IMG/VR virus record: IMGVR_UViG_3300025661_000015
Span: 1 to 31,615 of that record
Source: a virus
Strand: one strand, 5' to 3'
Length of the DNA stretch: 31,615 bases
The notes under the pieces were generated by a model. It saw only the letters and a program-made list of their open reading frames with translations, did no database searches and was not told where the DNA came from. Of this stretch, positions 29,877-31,615 are shown piece after piece (position 1 is the stretch's first letter; each line of letters begins with the position of its first letter). Position numbers and translations under genes: made by a program.

Positions 29877-29939
29877 GTGCCCCAGAGTAGAGCCACATCC
29901 TCTACCCCCCGCTCTGGGGCACTCAATTAGGGTAGAGGA
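29877..29939 (+). ncRNA. Predicted H-type RNA pseudoknot in the intergenic leader
   Basis: Stem 1 pairs GTGCCCCAGAG (29877-29887) with CTCTGGGGCAC (29912-29922), 11 perfect bp. Its loop contains TCCTCTACCC (29898-29907), which pairs perfectly over 10 bp with GGGTAGAGGA (29930-29939) downstream, giving stem 2. A short alternative pairs TAGAG (29888) with CTCTA (29900) within the loop, so the element could switch. It lies between the SSB-like stop and the ribosome site of the gene at 29956. No T-run follows, so it is not an intrinsic terminator. Confidence 0.7.
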
Positions 29940-29955
29940 AACATGGGAGGATCAA

Positions 29956-30264
29956 ATGAACGATAGGCAGTTAAATTGTAAGATATCATATCTTGTTAGC
30001 TCATTAGCACAATCACTCGTAATATATAATTTCAAATGTAGATATAATAAATATGGTAGCGATACATGTTTCACTAAATGGATAAGTCAAAGCTATTATC
30101 ATTACAGGTCAATATATAATGAGGCATGGTGTCTATTAGACATGTATACCTTAAGACTAAACAAAGAGCACAAGTCACAAGAGGTGTTCGACCAATTTCC
30201 AGTGTATCCTTTAGGGATGCCACTACAAGAATTTCAAAGATATAAATATAAAAGGAGTAGATAA
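29956..30264 (+). CDS. Small Tyr/Lys-rich protein, unknown
   Basis: A 102-residue protein from ATG 29956 (GGGAGG five bases upstream). A longer frame from TTG 29875 would include the pseudoknot and is rejected. It begins MNDRQLNCKISYLVSSLAQS, contains YNKYGSDTCFTKWISQSYYH and ends in a basic segment (RYKYKRSR). The function is not known. The gene's leader carries stem 2 of the pseudoknot only about 9 bases before the ribosome site, so its translation may be controlled by that structure. Confidence 0.65.
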   Translation: MNDRQLNCKISYLVSSLAQSLVIYNFKCRYNKYGSDTCFTKWISQSYYHYRSIYNEAWCLLDMYTLRLNKEHKSQEVFDQFPVYPLGMPLQEFQRYKYKRSR

Positions 30265-30449
30265 TGGAAAATTCTGAGCATTTGAAAAAAATTATACCTG
30301 ATTTTGATTGGGTTGATGGCTATTGCGCTAGTATAATTTGTCCTGAGTGTGGTAAAGATCTATTGATAAATGATATGGAAATAACCACCTGTGACTGCGG
30401 TAATAAGTACATGTTTCAACAAAATAACGAAGTTTTCAAAATAATTTAG
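30264..30449 (+). CDS. Small zinc-ribbon protein
   Basis: A 61-residue protein overlapping the previous stop (TAATG). Cys26 and Cys29 (IICPECGKDLL) and Cys43 and Cys45 (TCDCGNKY) form a zinc-ribbon knuckle pair of the type CxxC and CxC. It probably binds nucleic acid or protein. The N-terminus is acidic. The role is not known. Confidence 0.68.
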   Translation: MENSEHLKKIIPDFDWVDGYCASIICPECGKDLLINDMEITTCDCGNKYMFQQNNEVFKII

Positions 30450-30460
30450 AGGAGGATACA

Positions 30461-30751
30461 ATGAGCTACGAAGAAAAGTACGGTAATAAGCCTTGTGAAT
30501 TTTGTGGGAGAAGTTTCCCTTATTCAGAACTAGTCGAACATGAAGAGAATTGCACTATGAATAGAGCTAAAGAATTAAATTTAAACCAACCAGAAGACAA
30601 TTGGATAGAGTTTTGTGGTGTAGAGGAGGTACTGAGAATATCACCAGAGGGTTTTATATATAAAGGAGAAACAATACATGATGCTGGTGAGGCACATAAA
30701 ATATTTATAGAATTTTTTACTAAAATTAGAGACGCAGAGGCAGAAGAATAA
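30461..30751 (+). CDS. C2HC zinc finger protein
   Basis: A 96-residue protein with Cys12, Cys15, His27 and Cys31 in KPCEFCGRSFPYSELVEHEE, a C2HC zinc-finger pattern. The rest (IEFCGVEEVLRISPEGFIYK) ends in a helix with an acidic tail. It may bind DNA or protein. GAGGAGG lies upstream of the ATG. The stop overlaps the next start by one base. Confidence 0.68.
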   Translation: MSYEEKYGNKPCEFCGRSFPYSELVEHEENCTMNRAKELNLNQPEDNWIEFCGVEEVLRISPEGFIYKGETIHDAGEAHKIFIEFFTKIRDAEAEE

Positions 30752-31113
30752 TGAACCACGAAGAGGCAATAGTAATAGATATTGATGGTGTTATTGCTGG
30801 AGTAGCCCCATTCGATTGGGATTATAGTTTTTGTCCTTGTATGGCTGGTGCTAAAGAGGCAATAGATACTATAAGAAAAGAATATGTAGTTATTCTGCAT
30901 ACAGGTAGACATGTTAATTGGGCACTTATAACCATAAAATGGCTAAAGGAGCATAAGATAAAGTACGACCATATACAGTTTGGTAAACCACCAGCAATAT
31001 TGTATATAGATGATAAAGGAATGGAGCATAAATCATGGGAAAAAACACTAAAGCAAATGAGAAAAGGAAAGATAATAAAAACGTTGGTAGATACTCAGAG
31101 CAACAAACACTAA
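30751..31113 (+). CDS. HAD-type phosphatase
   Basis: A 120-residue protein with HAD motif I IVIDIDGVIAG (Asp10, Asp12), motif II ILHTGR (Thr51), motif III Lys79 in FGKPPA and motif IV YIDDKG (Asp87, Asp88). The order and spacing match a small HAD phosphatase without a large cap, as in phage polynucleotide kinase 3'-phosphatase domains or nucleotidases. The substrate cannot be told. The gene's end overlaps the next gene by 79 bases in another frame. Confidence 0.82.
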   Translation: MNHEEAIVIDIDGVIAGVAPFDWDYSFCPCMAGAKEAIDTIRKEYVVILHTGRHVNWALITIKWLKEHKIKYDHIQFGKPPAILYIDDKGMEHKSWEKTLKQMRKGKIIKTLVDTQSNKH

Positions 31114-31598
31114 TAGGTAATCAAGGATGGTTATTTTACGACGCTCCTTATAAGGCAGCAAGACACATAGCTAAAAGGATGTGGGGAGACAAATGCATTG
31201 ATTTAGGTGGTGGCACAGGAATCATGGCTAGTATTATATCATCTGTTACTGATAAGAATATAAGAGTTTATGAAGGTGATTTAACTAAAGTAGATGCGAA
31301 AGATGGAACTTACGATACAGTATATAGTTCACATGTATTAGAGCATGTAGCTGACCCATTAGCTGTAGTTAATGAATCAATCAGAATATCTAAGAAAAGA
31401 ATTATTCACGTAGTACCACAAGGATACACTGAAGATATTAATTTAGGAACGGAACATAAGTATATGTTTAATAGAGGAAACTTTATGTCTCTTATGTATG
31501 AGGCTATTAAAGATAAGCCTAATGTACAGGTTGTTGAGTTTGATGTGATTACTGATTACCATGTTAACAGTTTAATATGTGTACTATTAAAAGATTAG
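31035..31598 (+). CDS. SAM-dependent methyltransferase (class I)
   Basis: A 187-residue protein with motif I CIDLGGGTGIMAS at about 54-66, an acidic residue near 80 (YEGDL) and the second motif YDTVYSSHVLEHVADPL at 93-109, typical of Methyltransf_11 proteins. These use S-adenosylmethionine; the substrate could be small molecule, lipid or protein. It lacks the NPPY or PPxY motif of DNA adenine methylases. The ATG 31035 has GGAG eight bases upstream, so the long overlap with the phosphatase gene is real. The gene ends 17 bases before the window edge. Confidence 0.85.
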   Translation: MGKNTKANEKRKDNKNVGRYSEQQTLIGNQGWLFYDAPYKAARHIAKRMWGDKCIDLGGGTGIMASIISSVTDKNIRVYEGDLTKVDAKDGTYDTVYSSHVLEHVADPLAVVNESIRISKKRIIHVVPQGYTEDINLGTEHKYMFNRGNFMSLMYEAIKDKPNVQVVEFDVITDYHVNSLICVLLKD

Positions 31599-31615
31599 CT
31601 GAGCAGATTTATAAA

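Noticed and set aside
29877-29922. The 11-bp stem as an intrinsic terminator
   Set aside because: No T-run follows on either strand, and the interlocking second stem fits a pseudoknot better.
1-31615. Stop codon reassignment
   Set aside because: TAA, TAG and TGA all occur as stops at sensible gene ends, so no recoding is needed.
1-31615. tRNA genes
   Set aside because: I saw no cloverleaf with a TTCGA-type arm and CCA end anywhere in the gaps.

Overview
The window is part of the genome of a tailed double-stranded DNA phage (or prophage) with a long, probably non-contractile tail. The evidence is an unbroken head, neck, tail and lysis gene order, including both terminase subunits, portal, a ClpP-like head protease, capsid, tail tube, a frameshifted tail assembly chaperone and a tape measure protein. 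No sheath gene is seen. The DNA is AT-rich with AT-rich codons, TAA, TAG and TGA all act as stops, and almost every gene has a strong AGGAGG-type ribosome site. That suits a low-GC host such as a Firmicute, but nothing fixes the host. No integrase, repressor, tRNA, polymerase or CRISPR array is visible, so lifestyle is open.

Layout. Positions 1-23701 form one tightly packed minus-strand late operon, read from right to left: small and large terminase, portal, a DUF5659-like protein, ClpP-like protease with a nested scaffold, decoration protein, major capsid, a HeH-like protein, a glycosyltransferase-like protein, neck proteins (several resembling the Mu head/neck set), tail tube, chaperone with a -1 frameshift, tape measure, tail-tip proteins (one with a LamG-like domain), small fibre proteins, a glycine-rich adhesin, holin, M15 endolysin, and a long tail fibre that runs off the left edge. 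The fibre frame is open for 1004 codons.

Positions 23702-24069 are a divergent, structured, locally GC-rich control region next to the small terminase gene. From 24070 to the right end, everything reads on the plus strand as short, often overlapping genes of the early type. Most have no known function. The recognisable ones are a GP88-like cysteine-rich protein, a DUF6876-like protein, several small zinc-binding proteins, an SSB-like protein with an acidic tail, a HAD-type phosphatase and a SAM methyltransferase. Several are shorter than 60 residues.

The least explained parts are non-coding. A ~220-bp inverted repeat at 24775-24995 has a perfect 26-bp core with G10/C8 tracts and an inner hairpin; it could be a replication origin or a control element. 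A 12-bp palindromic family (GTTATAAC core) recurs at 25171, 29213 and 29244. A probable H-type RNA pseudoknot lies at 29877-29939. Among proteins, the best leads are the glycosyltransferase-like gene inside the head operon and the glycine-rich adhesin whose domain appears circularly permuted.
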